Source: Gammaproteobacteria bacterium (GTDB lineage: Bacteria; Pseudomonadota; Gammaproteobacteria; Pseudomonadales; Oleiphilaceae). Taken from it: DNA of 64,000 bases. The notes beneath the pieces are model-generated. The model made no database searches, was not told where the DNA came from, and worked only from the letters and a program-made list of their open reading frames with translations. Position 1 is the stretch's first letter. The number at the start of each line of letters is the position of its first letter. Shown here one piece after another: positions 55,841 to 64,000 of this stretch. Position numbers and translations under genes: made by a program. The DNA is taken from NCBI GenBank assembly GCA_002747055.1, contig PDSQ01000027.1, forward strand, positions 1 through 64,000. The letters are read 5' to 3'.

Positions 55841-56193
55841 TTATTGGCTCTTCGTTATAGCTACTATGGAAAACAATTCTTCAAGGTTGTTTTCGGGACC
55901 TTGTTTATCTCGTGAAAGAGCCTTTCATTTGATACACAGCGCCTTACACACTGACGAGCGTCAATGCGAGTCCGTCAGCTTACCGCTGCAACTTGTTAGA
56001 ATGTCGCGAGATTTAGGCTAGCACAATTTCGGTAAATGAAACAATGTGATAACGGTTGCCTTGTCAGCGGGAGATAGTGGTGCCTGGCACTGGTGACTGC
56101 GTTTGGTGTTCCAGTTGTGAAGTTGGTCTTCTAATTGCAGACAGTCCTGATGCTTTTACTATTCGTCAAAAAATCGACTTCGGGATCAGTTTA
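55841..56193. other. 353-bp gap between the hemolysin III gene and flhA
   Basis: It holds an attC-like hairpin (55930-56001) and, near flhA, an in-frame open extension of flhA (from 56056) that I regard as untranslated. No promoter with convincing boxes was found. Confidence 0.5.
55930..56001 (+). repeat. attC-like imperfect hairpin ending GTTAGAA
   Basis: CAGCGCCTTACACACTGACG pairs imperfectly with CGTCAGCTTACCGCTG around a central loop, and the right end reads GCAACTTGTTAGAA, close to the R' end of integron attC sites (GTTRRRY with a mismatch in the last base). The left R'' half is degenerate. Confidence 0.4.
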
Positions 56194-58371
56194 ATGGAAC
56201 GCGCTTTGGTACTGGAACAAGCAAAGGGGTTGGCAAAGGGATACCTGGGGGTACCCCTTATGGTGATCGCTTTACTGGGCATGATGACTCTGCCCATGCC
56301 GCCATTTTTTTTGGATTTGCTATTTACCTTTAATATTGCGCTTTCTTTGGTCATTCTGCTGGTTTGTGTCTACGCGCTTCGGCCAATGGATTTCGACGCA
56401 TTTCCGACTATTTTGCTGATTGCCACCTTGCTTCGTCTGGCACTGAATGTCGCCTCGACACGGGTGGTACTTCTGCATGGACACCAGGGCGGTGACTCGG
56501 CAGGAAAGGTAATCGAGGCTTTTGGTGAGGTGGTAATAGGGGGTAACTATGCCGTCGGTATGGTGGTCTTTATAATTCTGATGATTATTAATTTTGCGGT
56601 GATCACCAAAGGGGCGGGGCGTGTTTCGGAAGTGAGTGCCCGTTTTACTCTGGACGCGATGCCCGGCAAGCAAATGGCGATCGATGCCGACCTGAATGCC
56701 GGTATTATCGAACAGGATGAAGCTCGTAAACGGCGTGAGGATATCGCTCGCGAGGCCGACTTTTATGGCTCCATGGATGGTGCCAGCAAATTTGTCAAAG
56801 GCGATGCCGTCGCCGGTTTTCTGATTCTGTTTATCAATATACTGGGTGGTCTGGGTATTGGTATGTTGCAGCATGGCCTGGAGTTTGGCGATGCCATCGA
56901 AAAGTATTCGTTGTTGACTATCGGTGATGGTCTGGTGGCTCAGATACCGTCTTTGTTACTGTCTGTGGCCGCCGCGATATTGGTGACACGCACCGGAGAA
57001 AGTAAAGAAATGTCTGCCCAGATGATGGCGCAGATGTTCACGGCACCCAAAGGCTTGGCCGTTACTGCAGGTATTTTGATTCTGCTTGGTGTGATTCCTG
57101 GTATGCCTCATATTGCATTTCTGGGTCTGGGTTCGATTGCCGGCGCAATGGCTTGGTATCTTCGCAAATACGGTCTCGGTGGGGCCGGCGCCTCGGATCC
57201 GGCCAAACCTGCAGGCACAGCAGTTTCACCTGGCGTCAGTGGCGCCGGCAGTCTTGACGCTTTGCCTCCTGGCGGGGCCCCTCCGGCATTGCCAGCCGGT
57301 GCAGAAACGAAAGAGCTGGGCTGGGATGATGTGTTGAGTGTCGATGTCATTGGCTTGGAGGTCGGGTATCGACTGATTCCATTGGTAGACAAGTCACAAG
57401 GCGGGCAGTTGCTGGGCAGAATCAAGGGAGTCAGAAAAAAATTGTCCCAGGAATTGGGGTTTTTGATGCCATCTGTGCATATTCGGGATAATCTGGATTT
57501 AATGCCTACGATGTACCGAATTGCGTTGATGGGGGTCGGAGTGGCTGAAGGAGAAGTCCACCCGGATCGCGAACTGGCAATCAACCCGGGTCAGGTTTTT
57601 GGCAAGGTCGAAGGGATACCGGGCAAAGATCCGGCATTTGGTTTGGAGGCAGTTTGGATCGAGACAGGGTTGAAAGATCAAGCCCAGACACTTGGCTACA
57701 CCGTGGTGGATTCAAGTACCGTTGTGGCAACGCACCTGAATCAGGTGCTTAGCAAGCATGCGCACGAGTTGATAGGCCATGAGGAAGTCCAGCAATGGCT
57801 TGATCAGCTTGCCAAGGTGTCCCCGAAACTGGCCGATGAACTGGTTCCAAATACTATTACAATCAGTCAGTTACTCAAGGTGTTGCAGCAGTTGCTAGTA
57901 GAGGGTGTGCCGATTCGGGATATGAGAAGTATCGCCGAAGCGTTGGTCAATCTGTCACCGAGAACGCAAGATGCGACTCAGCTGACCTCGGCAGCTCGAC
58001 AGGCACTCAGGCGAATGATTGTGCAGAATTTATGCGAGGGCGAGGCAGAATTGCCGGTAATCACGCTCGATCCGGGGCTGGAACAGATATTGCTTAAGTC
58101 TGTACAGCAAGCACAGAATTCTGGCGCTGCTGGCGATGATATGGGGCTGATTCTCGAACCTTCGCTGGTCGAAAAGCTGCAGTCGTCTCTTGCGGAAGCG
58201 GCGCAACGCCAGGAAATGCTTGGCAAACCAGCGATCTTGCTGGTATCTGCGGCACTCAGGCCAGTCTTGGCCAAGTTTGTTCGCTACGGTATAGAACGAT
58301 TGTCAGTACTTTCTTATCAGGAGGTGCCGGACAACAAGCAAATAACGATTGTCGCATCTGTTGGGCAATAA
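56194..58371 (+). CDS. flhA: Flagellar export gate protein FlhA
   Basis: The ATG at 56194 gives 725 residues, near the family's usual 690-710; the open frame to 56056 would add an unlike 46 residues. The N-terminal half has about eight transmembrane helices with LRLALNVASTRVVLL and the FHIPEP signature region (GRVSEVSARFTLDAMPGKQMAIDADLNAG in part). An Ala/Pro/Gly linker (about 335-380) leads to the cytoplasmic domain that docks chaperones. FlhA forms the export gate of the flagellar type III apparatus. It begins the flhA-flhF-flhG-fliA run; flhB is not adjacent. Confidence 0.95.
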   Translation: MERALVLEQAKGLAKGYLGVPLMVIALLGMMTLPMPPFFLDLLFTFNIALSLVILLVCVYALRPMDFDAFPTILLIATLLRLALNVASTRVVLLHGHQGGDSAGKVIEAFGEVVIGGNYAVGMVVFIILMIINFAVITKGAGRVSEVSARFTLDAMPGKQMAIDADLNAGIIEQDEARKRREDIAREADFYGSMDGASKFVKGDAVAGFLILFINILGGLGIGMLQHGLEFGDAIEKYSLLTIGDGLVAQIPSLLLSVAAAILVTRTGESKEMSAQMMAQMFTAPKGLAVTAGILILLGVIPGMPHIAFLGLGSIAGAMAWYLRKYGLGGAGASDPAKPAGTAVSPGVSGAGSLDALPPGGAPPALPAGAETKELGWDDVLSVDVIGLEVGYRLIPLVDKSQGGQLLGRIKGVRKKLSQELGFLMPSVHIRDNLDLMPTMYRIALMGVGVAEGEVHPDRELAINPGQVFGKVEGIPGKDPAFGLEAVWIETGLKDQAQTLGYTVVDSSTVVATHLNQVLSKHAHELIGHEEVQQWLDQLAKVSPKLADELVPNTITISQLLKVLQQLLVEGVPIRDMRSIAEALVNLSPRTQDATQLTSAARQALRRMIVQNLCEGEAELPVITLDPGLEQILLKSVQQAQNSGAAGDDMGLILEPSLVEKLQSSLAEAAQRQEMLGKPAILLVSAALRPVLAKFVRYGIERLSVLSYQEVPDNKQITIVASVGQ

Positions 58372-58394
58372 ATTGACGATCAGAGGCTCCCGAT

Positions 58395-59831
58395 ATGAAT
58401 GTTAAAAAGTTTTTCGCCCCAACCATGCAGGCAGCACTTAAACAGGTTCGGGAAGCGGTCGGTGCGGATGCGGTGATCCTGTCAAGTAGAAAGGTTGACG
58501 GGGGTATCGAGATCGTCACGGCAACAGACTACGATGAACAACAAATGCTGGCAGATTATTCCGGGGATCCGGCCAGCGCTGTACCAGGCGAGTCACCGAC
58601 TCTAGGCCAGTTGGCCCGACTGCAAGCCGAGAAACATTTGGTGCTTGAGCGGCAAAAACAAAAAAGCCGGGAACGCATCGCCTCTATTACAAAGTCCAGA
58701 GGAAAAAAAGCCCTGGTCGATGAGCTGGAAAACCGTTTTCGCGACAGTGGCTTTAGTTCTTATCAGTCAGTACAGGATCGACCACGACAGACAGCCAAAA
58801 AAGAAAAAAATCGCCATGAAGCCGGTAAAAAACTGGAGTGGTCAGTGCCACCTCCGGCATCTGCTCAGACACCGGATACGACTGCATCAGGTCATTCATT
58901 TGAAGGCCCGCAAGTGGCTGTCAATACCCAGACACTCAATGAGATGAAGTCACAAATTCTGCAATTGCAGGATATGTTGAAAGCCCAGATAAAAGAGACA
59001 GAAAAGAAAACTTCTACCGTCTACAAGGAACTGAAAGACCGTCTTTGTCTTATGGGGTTGGATTCATCGTTTCGGGAGGCGTTGTTGCAGGGAGTGTTGA
59101 AAGAGAAAGATATGTCCGTCGCCTGGCGTCAAATTGTTGGCGAGATGGCGGATCAGGTCGTGGTGGAAGACCAGGAGATCATCGAACAAACCGGCTGTGT
59201 CGCTTTTCTCGGTGCCACTGGCGCAGGAAAAACCACGACCATTGGCAAGTTGGCGACACGTTTCGTGCTTCGCCATGGCGCCCGAAATATCGCTCTGGTT
59301 ACCACCGACCGGTATCGTATTGCGGCACATGAGCAGTTAAGGATGTTTGGCAGAATTCTCGATGTCTCGGTCAGTATCGTCGATGGTCAAAACTCGCTCA
59401 ATAATGTTCTGGATAAGCTTCGGGATAAAAAACTGGTATTGATCGACACGGCCGGACTCAACCAAAACTGTGCTGACTGGCAGGCGCAACTGGCTGAGTT
59501 TACTGAATGTAAATATAAGATCAAGCACTATCTCGTGATTCCTGCCACAAGTCAGTTGCAGATTATCAAGTCATCATTTCATGCCCACGCACCGGTTGGC
59601 TTACAGGGTTGTGTTGTGACTAAAACAGATGAAGCGATAAGCCTGGGCGAGGTCATTGGCTTTTTGTGTATTGAAAAACTGCCCGTTTCCTATATTACCG
59701 ATGGCCAGAAAATACCGGACGACATTCAGCCTGCCAACTCGTCTGTATTGGTTGGAAAGGCTGTATCTCTGTTGCAGGATCTGGCACTGGCAAGCAATAA
59801 GGGCTTGTCTAATTGTGATACAGGGTCTTAA
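58395..59831 (+). CDS. flhF: Flagellar biosynthesis GTPase FlhF
   Basis: The 478-residue SRP-type GTPase has the short N-terminal basic region (VKKFFAPTMQAALKQVREAVGADAVILSSRKV), a charged linker (about residues 60-190) and the NG domain: FLGATGAGKTTTIGKLATRF (P-loop, about 273-292), VTTDRYRIAAHEQL and LIDTAGLNQ. FlhF places the first flagellar components at the pole. It ends 228 nt before flhG; a short untranslated stretch lies between. Confidence 0.95.
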   Translation: MNVKKFFAPTMQAALKQVREAVGADAVILSSRKVDGGIEIVTATDYDEQQMLADYSGDPASAVPGESPTLGQLARLQAEKHLVLERQKQKSRERIASITKSRGKKALVDELENRFRDSGFSSYQSVQDRPRQTAKKEKNRHEAGKKLEWSVPPPASAQTPDTTASGHSFEGPQVAVNTQTLNEMKSQILQLQDMLKAQIKETEKKTSTVYKELKDRLCLMGLDSSFREALLQGVLKEKDMSVAWRQIVGEMADQVVVEDQEIIEQTGCVAFLGATGAGKTTTIGKLATRFVLRHGARNIALVTTDRYRIAAHEQLRMFGRILDVSVSIVDGQNSLNNVLDKLRDKKLVLIDTAGLNQNCADWQAQLAEFTECKYKIKHYLVIPATSQLQIIKSSFHAHAPVGLQGCVVTKTDEAISLGEVIGFLCIEKLPVSYITDGQKIPDDIQPANSSVLVGKAVSLLQDLALASNKGLSNCDTGS

Positions 59832-60086
59832 ATAGGCCAATAGTTTACTGTTGCGCTGTTTGTGGCGCCGTTTTGTGGCACTATTGACCGAGTGCTGTTG
59901 CGAGAGTCATCGATTAGCGCCAGTGTGCGGGATGCCGGTTTTCGATTCGACGGGTTTGCAAACCTTGTGGCTTTGAAATACCGGGCTTTCAAAATACCAA
60001 AAATGAAAGGTAGGCAACTTGAATATGGATTTATTGATTTTGCGGAATCTCGGTGAGGTATGCAAAAGGTTGAAGGAGTTTCGCTT

Positions 60087-60902
60087 ATGAGCAGTACTCA
60101 CCCGGTGCAAGTGATCGCTGTCACCGGCGGCAAAGGAGGCGTGGGGAAAAGCAATGTCTCCGTTAACCTGGCGATCGGTCTGGCCGAGTTGGGGCGTCGA
60201 GTCATTCTGCTGGATGCTGACCTGGGCTTGGCGAACATCGATGTTTTGCTGGGTATCACGGGTAAGCGAAATATCGCCGATGTACTTAACGGTCAGTGCA
60301 GTCTTCGAGATGTACTGGTCGATGGCCCGAAAGGCATAAAAATTGTGCCGGCTTCGTCGGGTACCCAGAAAATGACCTCGCTCAGTCCGCTGGAGCATGG
60401 CGGGTTGATCAACGCATTCAGTGAGCTGAGCGATAATGTCGATGTATTGATCGTTGATACTGCTGCCGGCATTTCGGAAGGGGTGGTGAGTTTTTTGCGT
60501 GCCTCTCAGGAAATTATCATGGTGGTGTGCGATGAGCCCACTTCGATAACCGATGCCTATGCGTTGATGAAATTGCTGCATCGGGATTATGATCTGTTTC
60601 GATTTCGGGTTCTGGCCAACATGGTCAAAACTCCGCATGATGGAACCTTGCTGTTTGCCAAACTTTCCAAGGTGATCGAGCGTTTTCTGGATGAGGTGGC
60701 GCTGCAATATATTGGTTGTATTCCACACGATGATAGTGTCAAAAAAGCCGTGCAGCGTCAGCGAGCCGTGGTTGAAGCATACCCCAGATCGAAAGCCGCC
60801 ATTGCGTTGAAAGCACTTGCCAAAAAGGCAGACAGCTGGCCGTTGCCGGCATCCCCTCGCGGCCATTTGGAGTTTTTTGTTGAACGTCTGGTGGATGTCT
60901 GA
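60087..60902 (+). CDS. flhG: Flagellar number regulator FlhG (FleN), MinD-like ATPase
   Basis: I start at MSSTHPVQ (60087), with GAAGGAG 8 nt upstream; an ATG at 60060 is in frame. The 271-residue ATPase has the deviant Walker A TGGKGGVGKSNVSVNLA, LDADLGLANIDVLLG and LIVDTAAGISEGV. FlhG limits flagellar number by restraining FlhF and FleQ-type regulators. The two proteins act as a pair, consistent with polar flagellation. Confidence 0.95.
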   Translation: MSSTHPVQVIAVTGGKGGVGKSNVSVNLAIGLAELGRRVILLDADLGLANIDVLLGITGKRNIADVLNGQCSLRDVLVDGPKGIKIVPASSGTQKMTSLSPLEHGGLINAFSELSDNVDVLIVDTAAGISEGVVSFLRASQEIIMVVCDEPTSITDAYALMKLLHRDYDLFRFRVLANMVKTPHDGTLLFAKLSKVIERFLDEVALQYIGCIPHDDSVKKAVQRQRAVVEAYPRSKAAIALKALAKKADSWPLPASPRGHLEFFVERLVDV

Positions 60903-61033
60903 TATTGATCGCAGAAAAACCCTCTCACCCTTGTCAGTGATCTATACTGTGATAAACGGAGGCTGTGTCGAGCGTGAATTCAGCCGGGTAGTCGAATTCT
61001 CAGGCCCTTTTAAAATCAATAAAAACTCATGTG

Positions 61034-61765
61034 ATGACATTGGCAAGTGGTCTTTCAATGTACAAAGATGTGCGTTCCCGTCAGACGGATGAGCTGGTTC
61101 ACAAGCATGCGCCTTTAGTTAAACGGATAGCCCAACATTTGCTGGCGCGGTTGCCAGAAAGCGTTCAGATAGAGGATCTGATTCAAAGCGGAATGATTGG
61201 TCTGTTAGAGGCATCACGCAAGTATGATGTGTCAAAAGGGGCCTCGTTCGAAACCTATGCCGGTATCCGAATTCGTGGTGCCATGATGGATGAAATTCGC
61301 AAGGGAGACTGGGTGCCCAGATCCGTCCATCGCAATAGCCGGAAAATTGCCGACACTATTAAAAGTGTCGAGGATCGTTTGGGTCGCGATGCGCGCGACA
61401 GTGAAGTGGCCGAGGCAATGGGCGTGAGTCTGGATGAATATTATGCACTTAGCCAGGATTCATTGAGTGGAAAACTGTTCAGTTTTGAAGAAATCCTGGA
61501 ATCCGGTGAAGACTCGGCCAGCCTGTCTGATCTCGATGCGGGTGGCCTTTATGACGGTATTCAAAAAGCGGAGTTCCAACAAAAACTGGCCGAAGCGATA
61601 AACGGGTTGCCGGAGAAAGAAAAGCTGGTTTTATCGTTGTACTACACCGAAGAGCTCAACCTGAAAGAAATAGGGCAAATCCTCTCGGTGAGTGAATCTC
61701 GGGTCAGTCAGATTCACAGTCAGGCGGCGTTAAGGCTTAGATCCCGGTTAATCGACTGGGCCTGA
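61034..61765 (+). CDS. fliA: RNA polymerase sigma factor for flagellar genes (sigma-28)
   Basis: The ATG at 61034 gives 243 residues starting MTLASGLSMYK, as in Pseudomonas FliA. Region 2 is HAPLVKRIAQHLLARLPESVQIEDLIQSGMIGLLEA in part; region 4 is LSLYYTEELNLKEIGQILSVSESRVSQIHSQA. It directs late flagellar and chemotaxis transcription, including probably the cheY-cheZ-cheA genes that follow. Confidence 0.96.
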   Translation: MTLASGLSMYKDVRSRQTDELVHKHAPLVKRIAQHLLARLPESVQIEDLIQSGMIGLLEASRKYDVSKGASFETYAGIRIRGAMMDEIRKGDWVPRSVHRNSRKIADTIKSVEDRLGRDARDSEVAEAMGVSLDEYYALSQDSLSGKLFSFEEILESGEDSASLSDLDAGGLYDGIQKAEFQQKLAEAINGLPEKEKLVLSLYYTEELNLKEIGQILSVSESRVSQIHSQAALRLRSRLIDWA

Positions 61766-61924
61766 GAGACGAATCGTTTTATTATTGAACAAGGTGGGTT
61801 AAGGGAATTGAATTCATTTGTTTTTTGCCACTAAAAAACTGGATACCCGGCAAACTCAAGCTAGACTTTACTTTAATGCTATTAGGTTGATCAGGGTGTC
61901 CAACCTCGCCAATTGGAGGTCGAT

Positions 61925-62308
61925 TTGGATAAGAACATGAAAATTCTGGTCGTAGATGATTTTTCTACGATGAGAAGAATTATTAAAAACCTGTTAAGAG
62001 ACTTGGGTTTTTCTAATACAGATGAAGCGGATGATGGCAATACAGCTTTGCCCATGCTTAAAACCGGCAAGTATGATTTCCTTGTTACAGACTGGAATAT
62101 GCCGGGAATGACCGGGATAGACCTACTGCGTGCAGTCCGGGCGGATGATGGCCTGAAAAACCTGCCAGTGCTTATGGTAACGGCAGAGGCCAAACGTGAT
62201 CAGATTGTTACGGCTGCCCAGGCTGGTGTGAATGGTTATGTGGTTAAACCCTTTACCGCTGCGGTGCTTAAAGAAAAAATCGAAAAGATTTTTGAACGAA
62301 TCGAGTAG
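61925..62308 (+). CDS. cheY: Chemotaxis response regulator CheY
   Basis: I prefer the TTG at 61925 (product about 127 residues, [19 protein letters not shown]), because TTGGAGG lies 5 nt before it; ATG 61937 would be too far from that site. The acidic pocket is VVDDFS, the phospho-acceptor is in [12 protein letters not shown], and Thr and Lys are in MVTAEAK and VVKPF. Phospho-CheY binds the flagellar switch. cheZ and cheA follow. Confidence 0.95.
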   Translation: MDKNMKILVVDDFSTMRRIIKNLLRDLGFSNTDEADDGNTALPMLKTGKYDFLVTDWNMPGMTGIDLLRAVRADDGLKNLPVLMVTAEAKRDQIVTAAQAGVNGYVVKPFTAAVLKEKIEKIFERIE

Positions 62309-62333
62309 CTGTAACCAATCAGGCAATAATTCT

Positions 62334-63125
62334 ATGGTAGATAAAAAAAAATGTGATGAGAAAGAGCCACTGTTAGACTTTGAAGTACAACTGAAAGATC
62401 AGGCAGCGAGCCTGAAATGTTTGGTCGATGCAGGCAATTATCCCGACGCTCTGAAGGTGATATCTGAACTCAATCAGACTCGGGATATGAGTTTGTACCA
62501 TCAGGTTGGCCGGCTGACGCGAAGTTTGCACGAGGCAATACGCAGTTTTCATATCGACGCTTCGATGACGCAAAGTCAGAAAGACGAAATGTCGAAAATG
62601 GAAGATGCATCCGATCGTCTCGCTTATGTGGTCGAAATGACCAACAAGGCGGCGAACAAGACGCTGGATCTGGTTGAAGAGAGTATGCCGATCGCTTCTG
62701 GGATGAAACAGGAAGCTGATTTGCTTAAAGAAGACTGGGCGCGATTACAGCGCAGGGAAATGCAGCCGGAAGAATTCCGGCAACTGTACAAGAGAATGGA
62801 CGTATTTCTCGAAAAAATGGCGGTTCAGGCGAATCAGGTCTATCACAATTTGTCGGATATTCTGTTAGCACAAGACTTTCAGGATCTGACCGGGCAGGTG
62901 ATTCAAAAAGTCACTAGCCTGGTGACCGAGGTGGAAACCAATCTGGTGACACTCGTCAATATGGCCGGACAGATAGACAAGATAACAGGAACGGAACACA
63001 AGTTTGAACCAAAAGAAACGGATATAAGTCGTGGCGAAGGTCCACAAATGAAAGCGGATCAGCGAGTGGATCTGGTTTCGGGGCAGGATGACGTCGATGA
63101 CTTGCTTTCCAGCTTGGGTTTTTAA
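62334..63125 (+). CDS. cheZ: Chemotaxis protein phosphatase CheZ
   Basis: The ATG at 62334 gives 263 residues. The long helical hairpin carries DILLAQDFQDLTGQVIQKV (about residues 180-198), with the catalytic Gln that helps hydrolyse phospho-CheY. The C-terminal helix SGQDDVDDLLSSLGF is the typical CheY-binding tail, separated by a charged linker. It lies between cheY and cheA, as in Pseudomonas. Confidence 0.95.
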   Translation: MVDKKKCDEKEPLLDFEVQLKDQAASLKCLVDAGNYPDALKVISELNQTRDMSLYHQVGRLTRSLHEAIRSFHIDASMTQSQKDEMSKMEDASDRLAYVVEMTNKAANKTLDLVEESMPIASGMKQEADLLKEDWARLQRREMQPEEFRQLYKRMDVFLEKMAVQANQVYHNLSDILLAQDFQDLTGQVIQKVTSLVTEVETNLVTLVNMAGQIDKITGTEHKFEPKETDISRGEGPQMKADQRVDLVSGQDDVDDLLSSLGF

Positions 63126-63137
63126 TGAGGTGCTTTA

Positions 63138-64000
63138 ATGGCATTTGAGGCCGATGAAGAAATACTGCAGGACTTTTTGGTAGAAGCCGGAGAAATCCTC
63201 GAGTTGTTGTCCGAGCAGTTGGTTGACCTGGAGCGGAATCCTGAAGATAAGGATTTGTTGAACGCGATTTTCCGCGGGTTTCATACCGTTAAGGGTGGTG
63301 CTGGGTTTTTGCAGCTGGATAACCTGGTGGATTGTTGCCATGTAGCTGAAAATGTCTTCGACACTCTGCGCAACGGTAAGCGGGCGGTCAATGCAGAGCT
63401 GATGGATGTGGTTCTACAGGCATTGGATTCGGTCAATGCAATGTTTGACCAGGTTCGGGCCCGTCAAGAACCCTCGCCGGCTGAACCGGACTTGCTGGCA
63501 CAATTGGCAAGACTGGCCGAGCCTGAAGGAGCAGGTGATACTGCTGAAGAAGCCATGGTCGTCAATACGAACTCGGTGGCAGAACCTGCTCAGAGTGAGG
63601 TCGCCAAATCTGGTGATATTACCGATGATGAGTTTGAACAACTGCTGGATGCGCTCGACGAGCCGGGCAGCACGGCAGACAAGACGGCGGCAGAGGCCGC
63701 CGGTTTATCTACAGATAGTCCGCCAGCAGCCGTCGGCTCTGGCTCGGAATCGGAAGATGAAATAACCGAGGAAGAATTTGAACAATTGCTGGATGAACTG
63801 CATGGGCCTGGTAAAATCGGCCCGATTGTCCATGCTTCCGAAGCACCTGTCGCCGAGTCTGCCAGTGATGAGATTACCGATGACGAGTTTGAACAATTGC
63901 TCGATGAGCTGCATGGTAAGGGCAAGTTTAGTGGTTCGGTAGGGAGTGAGGCCGCCGCTGCATCTGTCCCTGCTGCGTCGGTAACACCTAAACCGTCAGC
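63138..64000 (+). CDS. cheA: Chemotaxis histidine kinase CheA (5' part)
   Basis: The window ends after 287 codons. The Hpt domain (about residues 1-105) has the phosphorylation site His49 in FHTVKGGAGF. A long acidic linker follows with three copies of an ITDDEFEQLLDELHG-like motif at about 161-174, 209-222 and 246-259. The kinase, dimerisation and CheW-like domains lie beyond the edge. CheA phosphorylates CheY and CheB on receptor signals. Confidence 0.95.
   Translation, partial: MAFEADEEILQDFLVEAGEILELLSEQLVDLERNPEDKDLLNAIFRGFHTVKGGAGFLQLDNLVDCCHVAENVFDTLRNGKRAVNAELMDVVLQALDSVNAMFDQVRARQEPSPAEPDLLAQLARLAEPEGAGDTAEEAMVVNTNSVAEPAQSEVAKSGDITDDEFEQLLDALDEPGSTADKTAAEAAGLSTDSPPAAVGSGSESEDEITEEEFEQLLDELHGPGKIGPIVHASEAPVAESASDEITDDEFEQLLDELHGKGKFSGSVGSEAAAASVPAASVTPKPS

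Noticed and set aside
56085..56100. Sigma-54-like promoter (TGGCAC...CTGC) before flhA
   Set aside because: The GG-to-GC spacing is 11 nt, one more than sigma-54 allows, and the -12 half matches poorly.
61848..61895. Sigma-28-like promoter (TCAAG...TGCTATTA) before cheY
   Set aside because: The spacing is too long and the -10 match is weak.

Overview
The window looks like chromosome of a free-swimming, probably marine, gammaproteobacterium (Oceanospirillales / Cellvibrionales / Pseudomonas-like). The evidence is gene content and order: gpmI-envC-ctpA-yibQ, yibN-grxC-secB-trmL, nnr-tsaE-ami-mutL-miaA-hfq-hflX-hflK-hflC-yjeT-hisZ-purA, and flhA-flhF-flhG-fliA-cheY-cheZ-cheA. A nickel superoxide dismutase, an azurin and a Fur-box-preceded orfX-fumC pair support this. 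No rRNA, tRNA or CRISPR array was seen. Genus is not determined.

Layout. 1-2464: a decayed IS66-type element lies inside a CheW gene that carries a CZB zinc domain. 2613-7808 (minus): yibQ, ctpA, envC, gpmI. 8069-9347 (plus): yibN-like, grxC, secB. 9355-12711 (minus): trmL, sodX, sodN and a long acyl-CoA dehydrogenase. 12991-21105: apbE (plus) faces a compact six-gene minus-strand operon encoding a 1023-aa lipoprotein, a TlpA-like thioredoxin, a DUF4266 lipoprotein ending GGGGCGCN, a CcdA-like membrane protein, a DUF3570 protein and a second propeller-like lipoprotein. 21331-26500: fumC, orfX, tehB, azurin, a GAF-like protein, rsgA. 26617-28273: orn and queG, convergent and overlapping. 28474-42525: the tRNA-modification, DNA-repair and protease block ending in purA and smrA. 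42548-50673: a Cys-rich secreted protein, a HmuY-like lipoprotein, an ADPS-like / GlpD-like / FGGY-kinase trio and a small membrane protein. 51259-54493: a two-component system divergent from a His/Met-rich periplasmic protein. 54657-55840: two AT-rich minus-strand genes flanked by attC-like hairpins. 56194-64000: flagellar and chemotaxis genes, with cheA cut by the window edge.

Most interesting region: 12991-21105. Three exported proteins of the six-gene operon carry the D-x-x-T-G-A-[S/T] signature that ApbE uses for covalent FMN attachment (DAITGAT and DAKTGAS in the DUF3570 protein, DAVTGAS and DYVTGAS in the two lipoproteins). The neighbours supply ApbE and a CcdA/thioredoxin thiol relay. 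A 14/19 match to the Fur box sits about 30 bp before the first start codon. I read this as a candidate iron-responsive, flavinylated envelope redox system. DUF3570/DUF4266/ApbE co-occurrence may already be known; the multi-protein motif, the Fur site and an ApbE without an export signal are what deserve checking.

A second theme is iron sparing: NiSOD, class II fumarase behind a Fur-like box, azurin and a HmuY-like lipoprotein lie in the same 40 kb.
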